Shown here piece after piece: positions 6,282 to 12,403 of a DNA stretch of 12,952 bases. How positions within the stretch are numbered: position 1 is the first letter of the stretch; the number at the start of each line of letters is the position of its first letter. The notes beneath the pieces are model-generated. The model had not been told where the DNA came from and did not search any database. It saw only the letters and a program-made list of their open reading frames with translations. This stretch comes from CALODL01 sp942492115 (lineage in GTDB: Bacteria > Planctomycetota > Phycisphaerae > UBA1845 > CAIVHJ01): assembly GCA_942492115.1 (NCBI GenBank), contig CALODL010000018.1, positions 1-12,952 of the forward strand, given 5' to 3'. A program made the position numbers and the translations under genes.

Positions 6282-6509
6282 ATGGACGGGCTCGCCGCTC
6301 TGTTTGTCGATCCCATCCCGTTGAGCGGGATGCAACGCGCCATGATGCTGTTGCCGATTTGCCTGAGCATCAGCGTGGTCTACAAGACGATCAAGTGTCC
6401 AAGAATCGAAGATATTGCCAAGTCTTCCATCAGCCTGTGGGTTACGATTTTCCTGGGGATGTGGGCCGTGGCGTTCGCACTCTGGCTGCTCTACCAGCTC
6501 TTTGCCTGA
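6282..6509 (+). CDS. Small two-helix membrane protein, unknown function
   Basis: ATG 6282 follows the upstream TGA by a single base, and GGGGGG lies about 8 nt before it, so translation is probably coupled. The 75-aa product has hydrophobic segments at about 17-34 (QRAMMLLPICLSISVVY) and 50-72 (ISLWVTIFLGMWAVAFALWLL) with a short charged loop KCPRIEDIAK between them. A longer in-frame start at 6225 would overlap the DUF6677-like gene and adds only a low-complexity Gly/Pro stretch, so I prefer 6282. I do not recognise the family. Its tight linkage suggests it works with the preceding membrane protein. Confidence 0.75.
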   Translation: MDGLAALFVDPIPLSGMQRAMMLLPICLSISVVYKTIKCPRIEDIAKSSISLWVTIFLGMWAVAFALWLLYQLFA

Positions 6510-6533
6510 GGTCTTCTGATCCAAGGCTTCCGC

Positions 6534-7205
6534 TCAAGTGTTTGTCCTGGCCTGAAACTTCTGCACGGCAGGGCAGGCGCCGGGATCGCTGCAGCATACG
6601 TCACGGATATACTCATAGTAGACATCGCGTTTGAGGCCGAATTCCTGCCTCAGTGAGCACTTGAGGGCGATACGCGGTTTCGTTTTCGTGGTCCCGATGA
6701 TCAGGGCTTGCAGGAACACCTGGTTCTTTCCAGCAGCACACTTCATGTGGCGATTGAGTCGGCTCTCCAGCTGGGTCAGATTCGTATCCTTTTCCTCGTC
6801 GGTGATCGCCGGGATGCCGTCGTGCGCATCGGTGTCGGCCTGGAGGATCTTTGATATCTCGCGGTCGAGTCGGGCCTGGTCGACAGGGAATTCGACGAAT
6901 CCCTTGGCCCCGAAGCGCTGGGCTGCAGGTTGCAGTGCGCCCGAACCCCTGCTGCCCACAACGAGCACGGGCATGGTGGCGTTGTACTGCTTCATGTAGC
7001 GCATCAGGACGAGGGCTTCCTTCTTTCTGGCCTCGAGTCCGGCGATAACCAGGGCCGGCCGGGTCTTGAGGATCATCTTGAGGCCCGTCTTGAGATCGGC
7101 CGCCGCGGTGACCTGATGCCGAGCGGCGCACGCGGTCTCGAGAAACTTGCGAGTCTTGCGGTCCGTGTGGACGATGAGAATCTTCGTAGAGCTGTTCAGT
7201 CCCAT
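6534..7205 (-). CDS. Degenerate receiver-like protein with cysteine-rich C-terminal domain
   Basis: Residues 7-122 of this 223-aa protein follow the CheY-like receiver pattern (KILIVHTD, ALVIAGLEA, MPVLVVGS, GAKGFVEFPVD). The phosphorylation residues are gone: His13/Thr14 replace the acidic pair, Gly56 replaces the phosphoacceptor Asp, Gly84 replaces the Thr/Ser, and Phe106 replaces the Lys. A linker (123-145) precedes a C-terminal region with Cys156, Cys183, Cys204, Cys205 and Cys211. It may bind metal or an Fe-S cluster. There is no DNA-binding or output domain that I recognise. ATG 7205 has AAGG upstream. The gene is divergent from fdxA, with overlapping promoter regions. It is probably a phosphorylation-independent regulator (inference). 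Confidence 0.8.
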   Translation of the reverse strand: MGLNSSTKILIVHTDRKTRKFLETACAARHQVTAAADLKTGLKMILKTRPALVIAGLEARKKEALVLMRYMKQYNATMPVLVVGSRGSGALQPAAQRFGAKGFVEFPVDQARLDREISKILQADTDAHDGIPAITDEEKDTNLTQLESRLNRHMKCAAGKNQVFLQALIIGTTKTKPRIALKCSLRQEFGLKRDVYYEYIRDVCCSDPGACPAVQKFQARTNT

Positions 7206-7223
7206 GCCGTTGCCTTATATAAT
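7195..7223 (+). promoter_or_regulatory. Candidate promoter for fdxA
   Basis: A perfect TATAAT (7218-7223) lies 17 nt after TTCAGT (7195-7200), giving a leader of about 32 nt to ATG 7262. The same AT-rich block (TTATATAAT) is just upstream of the divergent receiver gene, whose own promoter probably overlaps it. Confidence 0.55.
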
Positions 7224-7261
7224 TGGTCCGAGATCGAGCACAGTCTTATGAGGAGCCGGGC

Positions 7262-7528
7262 ATGACCCACATCATTGGTGACCCTTGTATAGGTACGAAA
7301 GATACAGCGTGCGTAACAGTATGCCCCGTGGATTGCATTCACCCCACCAAGGACGATCCGGACTTCGAAAAAGAGGAAATGCTCTTCATCGATCCGGATA
7401 CCTGCATCGATTGTGGGTTGTGTGTCGACGAGTGTCCGGTATCAGCGATCTGGCCTGAGGATGAACTGCCGGCAGACCAGGAGAAGCACATCCAGACCAA
7501 TGCCGAGTATTACAAGCGTCGCCCTTAG
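7262..7528 (+). CDS. fdxA: 7Fe ferredoxin (FdxA family)
   Basis: This 88-aa soluble electron carrier matches the FdxA/Thermus 7Fe ferredoxin pattern, MTHIIGDPCIGTKDTAC...CPVDCIHP then CIDCGLCVDECPVSAI. By analogy with Azotobacter FdI and Thermus ferredoxin, Cys9, Cys17 and Cys58 would hold the [3Fe-4S] cluster and Cys21, Cys48, Cys51 and Cys54 the [4Fe-4S] cluster, with Cys25 free. The polar tail (DQEKHIQTNAEYYKRRP) is usual. ATG 7262 is preceded by GAGGAG at good spacing. The upstream in-frame start at 7223 lies inside the promoter -10 and is rejected. It is monocistronic and divergent from the receiver-like gene. Confidence 0.95.
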   Translation: MTHIIGDPCIGTKDTACVTVCPVDCIHPTKDDPDFEKEEMLFIDPDTCIDCGLCVDECPVSAIWPEDELPADQEKHIQTNAEYYKRRP

Positions 7529-7537
7529 TGCCTCTTC

Positions 7538-7573
7538 ATGATCTGTAGTCAGCTTGCGGCGCCGTCAGATCAT
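7538..7573 (+). terminator. Inverted repeat downstream of fdxA, possible terminator
   Basis: ATGATCTG (7538-7545) pairs perfectly with CAGATCAT (7566-7573) around a 20-nt loop that itself contains the self-complementary CGGCGCCG. It begins 9 nt after the fdxA stop. There is no T-tract, so it could be a Rho-type 3' end stabiliser instead of an intrinsic terminator. Confidence 0.35.
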
Positions 7574-7935
7574 CGTGGCGAGACGTGCGATTCCGTGAAT
7601 TCGTCGAGTCGTGCCGACGCAAATGCCGGGACGAAAGACGCACTTGCGGGCCCGAATGACTTCTCAATGCGCTCCTGGACGGATCCCCCGTACGCGAAAG
7701 TCGATGGTATTCCGGAAGCCCGGCAGGTGTTGCCGAGCGGCTCCTCGACCGGCTGGTCCCGACGCGGGCCATTTCCCCGTTGATCCGGTCCAAGTATTGT
7801 ACGGCGAGCCCACGCGTGCGTTCGGGCTTGTTTTGGGGAATTTTACTCACAGACGCCGCCCGGTCTGCTCGCGCTCCAGTCCGGCTTTCCGTAGGATGCG
7901 GAATCCATTAGACTACCCCGCTTCAAGCTAAAGCG

Positions 7936-7963
7936 TTGTCGCTGGGCGAAATAGGCTTATAAT
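7936..7963 (+). promoter_or_regulatory. Promoter of the FabZ-ACP-KS cluster
   Basis: TTGTCG (7936-7941) and a perfect TATAAT (7958-7963) are separated by 16 nt, and transcription should begin near 7970. This is the best promoter in the window and the only clear one for the five-gene cluster. Confidence 0.6.
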
Positions 7964-7968
7964 GGCCT

Positions 7969-7982
7969 CACCCGTCGGGGTG
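7969..7982 (+). promoter_or_regulatory. Small hairpin at the predicted 5' end of the cluster mRNA
   Basis: CACCC and GGGTG form a perfect 5-bp stem around GTCG, starting within a base or two of the predicted transcript start. A 5'-terminal hairpin of this kind can protect mRNA from decay. It is too short to call a riboswitch. Confidence 0.35.
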
Positions 7983-8016
7983 TCAGCCTGGCGCAGGTAA
8001 GGTGCGGGCGCCGGAC

Positions 8017-8520
8017 ATGAAATTCAATCTCATCGATCGCATCTTGGAGCTGACCCCCGGGGAAGGCATTCGTGCCCACAAGGCTTTGACGGCGTCCGAA
8101 GAGTACCTGGCAGATCATTTTCCAAGCTTTCCGGTCATGCCAGGTGTCCTGATGCTCGAATGCATGGTCCAAGCCGCCGGCTGGCTGGTGCGGGCTACAA
8201 ACGGTTTTGCACACAGCATGATCACGTTGCGTGAGGCGCGCAACGTGACCTACAAGAGCTTCGTGCCTCCCGGGCGAGTTCTCGAAATCATCGTTGAGAG
8301 CCAGTCGATCGAAGACAGCGGCAGCCGGTTTGTCGGCAAGGGATTCTGTGATGGCGTGGAAGTCGTCAAGGCCCGCTTCGATCTACGACATACCAATCTG
8401 GCAGATCGCGACCCGGCGATGGCTGAGGCCGATGTCGAATTGATTGACCATGCCAGACGACAGTTTGCATTGATCGGGGGCGAAGCCCTTGTTTCCGCGG
8501 CTGGTGCGGTCCACCAGTGA
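8017..8520 (+). CDS. FabZ-like 3-hydroxyacyl-ACP dehydratase, catalytically complete
   Basis: This 167-aa hotdog-fold protein would dehydrate 3-hydroxyacyl-ACP to trans-2-enoyl-ACP. The active-site segment DHFPSFPVMPGVLMLE carries the catalytic pair His34 and Glu48, 14 residues apart as in FabZ, and MVQAAGWL continues the central helix. ATG 8017 is preferred to GTG 8002 because the product then aligns from residue 1 with the second dehydratase-like protein of the cluster (IDRILELTPG against IDKFIEFEPG). It is the first gene of the cluster, 59 nt before the ACP. FabZ is usually about 150 aa; the extra tail is unremarkable. FabA-like isomerase activity cannot be excluded. Confidence 0.92.
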   Translation: MKFNLIDRILELTPGEGIRAHKALTASEEYLADHFPSFPVMPGVLMLECMVQAAGWLVRATNGFAHSMITLREARNVTYKSFVPPGRVLEIIVESQSIEDSGSRFVGKGFCDGVEVVKARFDLRHTNLADRDPAMAEADVELIDHARRQFALIGGEALVSAAGAVHQ

Positions 8521-8579
8521 CGCTTCCGCAAGCCCGCGCGAGCCGGCGAGCAACATGACAGGTAGGAGGATTCGCCAAG

Positions 8580-8981
8580 ATGGGCAAGAGCCGTGACGAG
8601 ATCTTTGCTGAGGTCCAGAGCACACTAGTGGACGCACTCGGCGTTGATGAAGAAGAAGTGACCGAGCAGGCCACACTGACCGGAGATCTGGGTGCAGAGA
8701 GCATCGATTTCCTGGACATTGTCTTCCGACTCGAGAAGGCCTTCGATATCAAGATTCCACGAGGCGAGCTGTTCCCGGACGAGATCGTGAACAATCCCGA
8801 CTACGTCGAAGAGGGGACGTTCACGGCCGCTGGGCTCGAGCAACTCAAGCAGGCCATGACGCATGCTGATTTCACCGATTTCGAGAAGAGCCCGCTCGTC
8901 GACAACGTGCCGACGCTGTTTACCGTGAAGGCCATCGTCAACTACATCGAGCGCAAGCTGACCCAGCCTGCCGGTGCATAG
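8580..8981 (+). CDS. Acyl carrier protein with a long insertion
   Basis: Residues 1-65 of this 133-aa acidic protein match acyl carrier proteins: a first helix (EIFAEVQSTLVDALGV), then DLGAESIDFLDIVFRLEKAFDIKIP with Ser41 as the phosphopantetheine attachment site. The final helix is supplied by FTVKAIVNYIERKL at about 114-127. Between them lie about 48 extra residues, so the protein is far longer than the usual 75-85 aa. GGTAGGAGG lies about 10 nt before the ATG. Central position between two dehydratase-like genes makes it the likely carrier for the cluster. No phosphopantetheinyl transferase is in the window. Confidence 0.92.
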   Translation: MGKSRDEIFAEVQSTLVDALGVDEEEVTEQATLTGDLGAESIDFLDIVFRLEKAFDIKIPRGELFPDEIVNNPDYVEEGTFTAAGLEQLKQAMTHADFTDFEKSPLVDNVPTLFTVKAIVNYIERKLTQPAGA

Positions 8982-9096
8982 GGCGCCGTTGGTGAGTTCG
9001 TGTGCTGCTTGACTAGACGTGCGTCAGCGCGTTTTTGCTGCTGTCAGTACAATCCGCGGCGCCGGGGTTCCAGCACACGATTCCAGAGCGATCCAG

Positions 9097-9117
9097 CGGG
9101 CGGCGTGAAGCCGCCCG
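9097..9117 (+). promoter_or_regulatory. Strong GC hairpin between ACP and second dehydratase-like gene
   Basis: A perfect 8-bp stem (CGGGCGGC with GCCGCCCG) closes a GTGAA loop, ending 25 nt before ATG 9143. There is no U-tract, so I read it as an attenuator or an mRNA-stabilising element inside the operon. It sits in the only large gap of the cluster (161 bp). Confidence 0.5.
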
Positions 9118-9142
9118 ATTCGTCTCAGTCGAAGTCTCTTCT

Positions 9143-9643
9143 ATGCGTTGGATCTGGATTGACAAGTTCATTGAATTCGAGCCTGGGGCCCGCGCCGTGG
9201 CGGTCAAGAACGTCACGCGCGCCGAGGAGCACCTCCACGACCAGTACCCGGCCTATCCTGTGATGCCGGCCAGTCTCATCGTCGAGGGGATGGCGCAGAC
9301 AGCGGGTATTCTGGTAGGGCAAGCGCGGCAGTTCGCTGAACGGGTCATACTGGCCAAGATCAAGCGCGCGGCCTTCGACGGCGTTGCAGTTCCGGGGGAC
9401 ACGCTGACCTACGATGCGACCCTGGAACACATCAACGAGGCCGGAGCCTTGACCACCGGCATCGTCCGTCTGAATGACGCACACTTAGCACATATCGATC
9501 TGGCATTCTCGCACCTCAGTAATCAGGGAGCGGCCGAGCTGGGCATCCCTCAACACAATTTCGTGTTTACCGGCGAATTCAAGCGCGTCCTGGCGACCGG
9601 GTACGTCGACACGTCGGTTTCGGCAGGAGTTTCCGATGACTGA
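9143..9643 (+). CDS. FabZ-like hotdog protein lacking the catalytic histidine
   Basis: This 166-aa protein is a paralogue of the cluster's first dehydratase and aligns without gaps over the first 50 residues. Its active-site segment reads DQYPAYPVMPASLIVE: Gln34 replaces the catalytic His, Ala43 replaces the conserved Gly, and Glu48 is kept. His32 is nearby but two residues out of register. It is therefore probably inactive alone or altered in reaction. FabZ-type hotdogs act as dimers or trimers of dimers, so a mixed dimer with FabZ1 is plausible (inference). ATG 9143 has only a weak Shine-Dalgarno; the in-frame start at 9035 adds a non-conserved stretch over the hairpin. Its 3' end overlaps the next gene by 8 nt. 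Confidence 0.9.
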   Translation: MRWIWIDKFIEFEPGARAVAVKNVTRAEEHLHDQYPAYPVMPASLIVEGMAQTAGILVGQARQFAERVILAKIKRAAFDGVAVPGDTLTYDATLEHINEAGALTTGIVRLNDAHLAHIDLAFSHLSNQGAAELGIPQHNFVFTGEFKRVLATGYVDTSVSAGVSDD

Positions 9644-10973
9644 CCGCAGGGTGGTCGTGACAGGGATCGGCGTGGCGACGCCGCTGGGCTGGGAACTCGA
9701 TGAACTGTGGTCAGCACTCATCGAAAAGCGTTCCGGCATTCGGCGCATCTCAGCGTTCGACCCTGGGGAGTTCCCCAGTCAGGTAGGCGGCGAGCTGCCG
9801 GCTTTTACCCTGGGCGAGTTCATCCCCAAGAGCTACCGCAAGAGCGCCAAGGTGATGTCCCGCGATATCACCATTTCATTGATTGCTGCCCACCGGGCGA
9901 CCACCGATGCCGGCTTGAAGACCAAGTGTCTGGTCGATCGTGGCGAGTTCGACGGACCATCCAATGTGGATCCAACGCGTTTCGGCGCCAACATCGGTGC
10001 CGGACTCATCTGTGCCGATGTCAACGAGTTGGCGACGGCCCTGGCGTCGGCGCGTGAGGATGGTGGCGATTTCACGTTGAGCAAGTGGGGCACCGAAGGC
10101 ATGAGCAACCTTACGCCGTTGTGGTTGCTCAAGTTCCTGCCGAACATGCTCGCGTGCCATGTCACCATCGTGCACGATGCCCAGTCGCTGTCCAACACAG
10201 TGACGTGCGGTGAGGCATCCAGCCATCTCGCGATTGGTGAGGCCTATCACACCATTCGTCGGGGTGCTGCGGACGTGTGTATCTGTGGCGGGGTCGAAAG
10301 CAAGATGAACCCCATGAGTGCCCTGCGGCAGCAGTTGTTTCATCGCCTCGTCACAGACAGCAATGCCCATCCCGGGCAAGCGTGTCGGCCGTTCGACGCT
10401 GCCGGTGCGGGCACGGTCGTGTCTGAGGGCGGGGGTTTGTTATTGCTCGAGGACCTCGAGCATGCGCGGGCACGGGGTGCGCAGATCTATGCCGAGGTCG
10501 TCGGTTTCGGTGCCAGCTGCAATACGCACAGCTGGACGGAACCGGATCCAGCCGGGGCGAGCATTGCAGTCGCGGTGGGTACGGCCTTGAGGCGGGCGGC
10601 GTTGAGTCCGGCGGATGTTTCGTTGGTGGGCACCTTTGGCACCGGCATAGAAGCGTTCGATCGCTCCGAAGCGACCGCCCTCAAGACTGTTTTGGGCGCG
10701 CACTTGCCGGGCATCCCGGCCATGGCGGTCAAATGGGCGGTCGGGAACAATGGCGCAGGGAGTGGGGCGATCGACCTGGCCGCGTGCTTAATGGCCATGA
10801 AATACAACGCAGTTCCACCGACGCCCAACACGACGCGTTTGCTGTCTGATTGTGACCTGAACCTCATTCGACAGGACGCTGTCGATGCTCCGATCGACAA
10901 TTTCGTGAGCGTGGCCTACGCCCTGAGTGGCGGCCAGTGTGCTGCGTTGGTCATGCGTCGATTCTCCGACTGA
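9636..10973 (+). CDS. Ketosynthase-like protein without catalytic triad (chain-length-factor-like)
   Basis: This 445-aa protein has the thiolase/ketosynthase fold from start (VVVTGIGVATPLG) to end (ALSGGQCAALV). The FabF triad is gone. In an ungapped alignment anchored on AIGEAY, the nucleophile position is Glu193, with a stray Cys191 two residues earlier. The first His of NAHGT is Phe334 (GTFGTG). The second His of KSMTGH is Asn371, though the neighbouring Lys366 is kept. Type II polyketide chain-length factors likewise lack the cysteine and pair with an active KS, and the next gene encodes exactly that. ATG 9636 has CAGGAG upstream inside the preceding gene. A decarboxylating, KSQ-like role for Glu193 is an alternative. 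Confidence 0.9.
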   Translation: MTDRRVVVTGIGVATPLGWELDELWSALIEKRSGIRRISAFDPGEFPSQVGGELPAFTLGEFIPKSYRKSAKVMSRDITISLIAAHRATTDAGLKTKCLVDRGEFDGPSNVDPTRFGANIGAGLICADVNELATALASAREDGGDFTLSKWGTEGMSNLTPLWLLKFLPNMLACHVTIVHDAQSLSNTVTCGEASSHLAIGEAYHTIRRGAADVCICGGVESKMNPMSALRQQLFHRLVTDSNAHPGQACRPFDAAGAGTVVSEGGGLLLLEDLEHARARGAQIYAEVVGFGASCNTHSWTEPDPAGASIAVAVGTALRRAALSPADVSLVGTFGTGIEAFDRSEATALKTVLGAHLPGIPAMAVKWAVGNNGAGSGAIDLAACLMAMKYNAVPPTPNTTRLLSDCDLNLIRQDAVDAPIDNFVSVAYALSGGQCAALVMRRFSD

Positions 10974-10986
10974 GAAGGTGATCCAC

Positions 10987-12294
10987 ATGCAACAAGAACG
11001 CGTCGTTATCACAGGAATGGGGTGGGTCACACCTTTGGGGCAGGACTTGGAAACCGTATGGCAGCGCCTGCTCAGCGGTGACAGCGGGGTGGCCAGCACG
11101 ACGCTCTTCGACGCCGGTACCTTCCCGACCACTTTCTCGGCCGAGATCAAGGAATTCGAGCTCGAACGGTTTCTCGGACCGCGTGCTGCCGCGCACAGCG
11201 ATGCGAGTCGCAACACGCGGTTCGCTTTGGCCGCGGCGCGGATGGCGTGGGATGACGCGGCACTGAACGGCGGGGTACCCGATCCAACCCGCGTGGGTAT
11301 TTACCTCGGGGGTGGTGAAGCGCCGGTCGATTTCGAGAGCATCGTGGCCGCCGGACTGGCGGCCTGCCCAATGCAGGAAGACGGCCGTGTCGCGGATTTC
11401 GATGCGAACCGCTGGGCCCCCGTAGCGTTCAAACGGTTCAAAGCGTTGCTGGAGCACCAGCAGGATCCACATCTTGCCGGAGCGCATCTCGCCTGCGAAT
11501 TCGATGCTCGGGGTCCTAACTTCGATACGCTGACTGCCTGCGCCGCGAGCACTCAGGCTATCGGAGAGGCATACGACTGGATCCGGCGCGGTGATGTCGA
11601 TCTGATGATCTCGGGCGGCACTCACAGCATGATCCATCCCCTGGGGGTCACCGGCTTCAACCGTTTGACAGCGTTGTCAACCCGCAACGACGACATCAGA
11701 GGTGCGTCTCGGCCTTTCGATCGCACGCGTGACGGTTTCGTCCTGGGAGAGGGCGCCGGCATGCTCATTCTCGAGTCACTGTCACATGCCCGGAAGCGGA
11801 ATGCCAGGGTGTGGGCCGAGGTCGTTGGGTTTGGTTCGACGGCGGATGCTTTCAGAGTGACTGATATCCATGAAGACGCGCGCGGCAGTGCGGCAGCGAT
11901 GAGGCTGGCGCTCGAGGATGCCGGACTGCAGCCGCGAGACATCGACTACATCAGCGCGCATGGCACGGGAACCAAGGAAAACGACGAGATCGAAACGAAG
12001 GCCATTCGTAAGGTGTTTGGTGAAGACGCGCCCAATACACCGATCAGCAGCATCAAGTCGATGATGGGCCATCTCATCGCTGCGGCCGGCGTTGTCGAAT
12101 TGATGACCTGTATCCTGGCCATTCGAGACGACGTCGTGCCACCTACGATCAACTACAACACGTCGGATCCCGCCTGCGATCTTGACTACGTCCCCAACAC
12201 GGCACGAAAGATCACGGTCAACGCTGCACTGTCGAATAGTTTCGGCTTTGGTGGTCAGAATGACACGCTGATCGTCCGCGAATTCACTGATTAA
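10987..12294 (+). CDS. FabF-type 3-oxoacyl-ACP synthase, catalytically complete
   Basis: This 435-aa condensing enzyme would extend acyl chains by decarboxylative Claisen condensation with malonyl-ACP. The triad is intact: Cys185 in TACAAS, His325 in SAHGTGT, His362 in KSMMGHLIAAAG with Lys357, and the GFGGQN loop is at 420-425. ATG 10987 lies 13 nt after the KS1 stop, with GAAGGTG in front; the longer frame from 10927 overlaps KS1 and begins with no conserved sequence. Residues 127-165 include an acidic, less conserved insertion. It is the last gene of the cluster and the probable catalytic partner of KS1. Confidence 0.95.
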   Translation: MQQERVVITGMGWVTPLGQDLETVWQRLLSGDSGVASTTLFDAGTFPTTFSAEIKEFELERFLGPRAAAHSDASRNTRFALAAARMAWDDAALNGGVPDPTRVGIYLGGGEAPVDFESIVAAGLAACPMQEDGRVADFDANRWAPVAFKRFKALLEHQQDPHLAGAHLACEFDARGPNFDTLTACAASTQAIGEAYDWIRRGDVDLMISGGTHSMIHPLGVTGFNRLTALSTRNDDIRGASRPFDRTRDGFVLGEGAGMLILESLSHARKRNARVWAEVVGFGSTADAFRVTDIHEDARGSAAAMRLALEDAGLQPRDIDYISAHGTGTKENDEIETKAIRKVFGEDAPNTPISSIKSMMGHLIAAAGVVELMTCILAIRDDVVPPTINYNTSDPACDLDYVPNTARKITVNAALSNSFGFGGQNDTLIVREFTD

Positions 12295-12323
12295 GCGACG
12301 CCGCGATGTCCCATCTGATGACC

Positions 12324-12349
12324 AACGCTGCATCTGCCGGCGCAGCGTT
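12324..12349. terminator. Hairpin between convergent genes, possible bidirectional terminator
   Basis: AACGCTGC (12324-12331) pairs perfectly with GCAGCGTT (12342-12349) around a 10-nt loop. The stem ends in A-A/T-T on both sides, but the following T-run is only three bases, so it is a modest terminator. It lies 30 nt after the KS2 stop and 55 nt beyond the HD-GYP stop. Confidence 0.5.
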
Positions 12350-12403
12350 TCCAACACTTGCCGATTCTCGTTCAGACCTGGGAAATCGATCCGCTGAATG
12401 GCC

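Larger units (their letters stand above)
7529..8016. other. 488-bp intergenic region without a convincing gene
   Basis: All open frames here give Arg/Ser/Pro-rich translations with no recognisable motif or Shine-Dalgarno. The region holds an inverted repeat near its left end, the promoter of the lipid cluster at 7936-7963 and a small hairpin at the predicted transcript start. I see nothing definite between 7574 and 7930. A regulatory RNA or an operator region for the downstream cluster is possible but unsupported. Confidence 0.6.

Noticed and set aside
7536..7850. 104-codon minus-strand frame in the 488-bp gap
   Set aside because: It starts with GTG without a Shine-Dalgarno and its translation is dominated by Arg and Ser, typical of a chance frame.
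7611..7931. 106-codon plus-strand frame in the same gap
   Set aside because: Arg/Pro-rich translation, no motif, no ribosome binding site, and it ends inside the promoter region of the lipid cluster.
9032..9053. Internal promoter before the second dehydratase-like gene (TTGACT at 9009 with TACAAT at 9048)
   Set aside because: The spacing between the two boxes is 33 nt, far from 17, and no better -35 is present.
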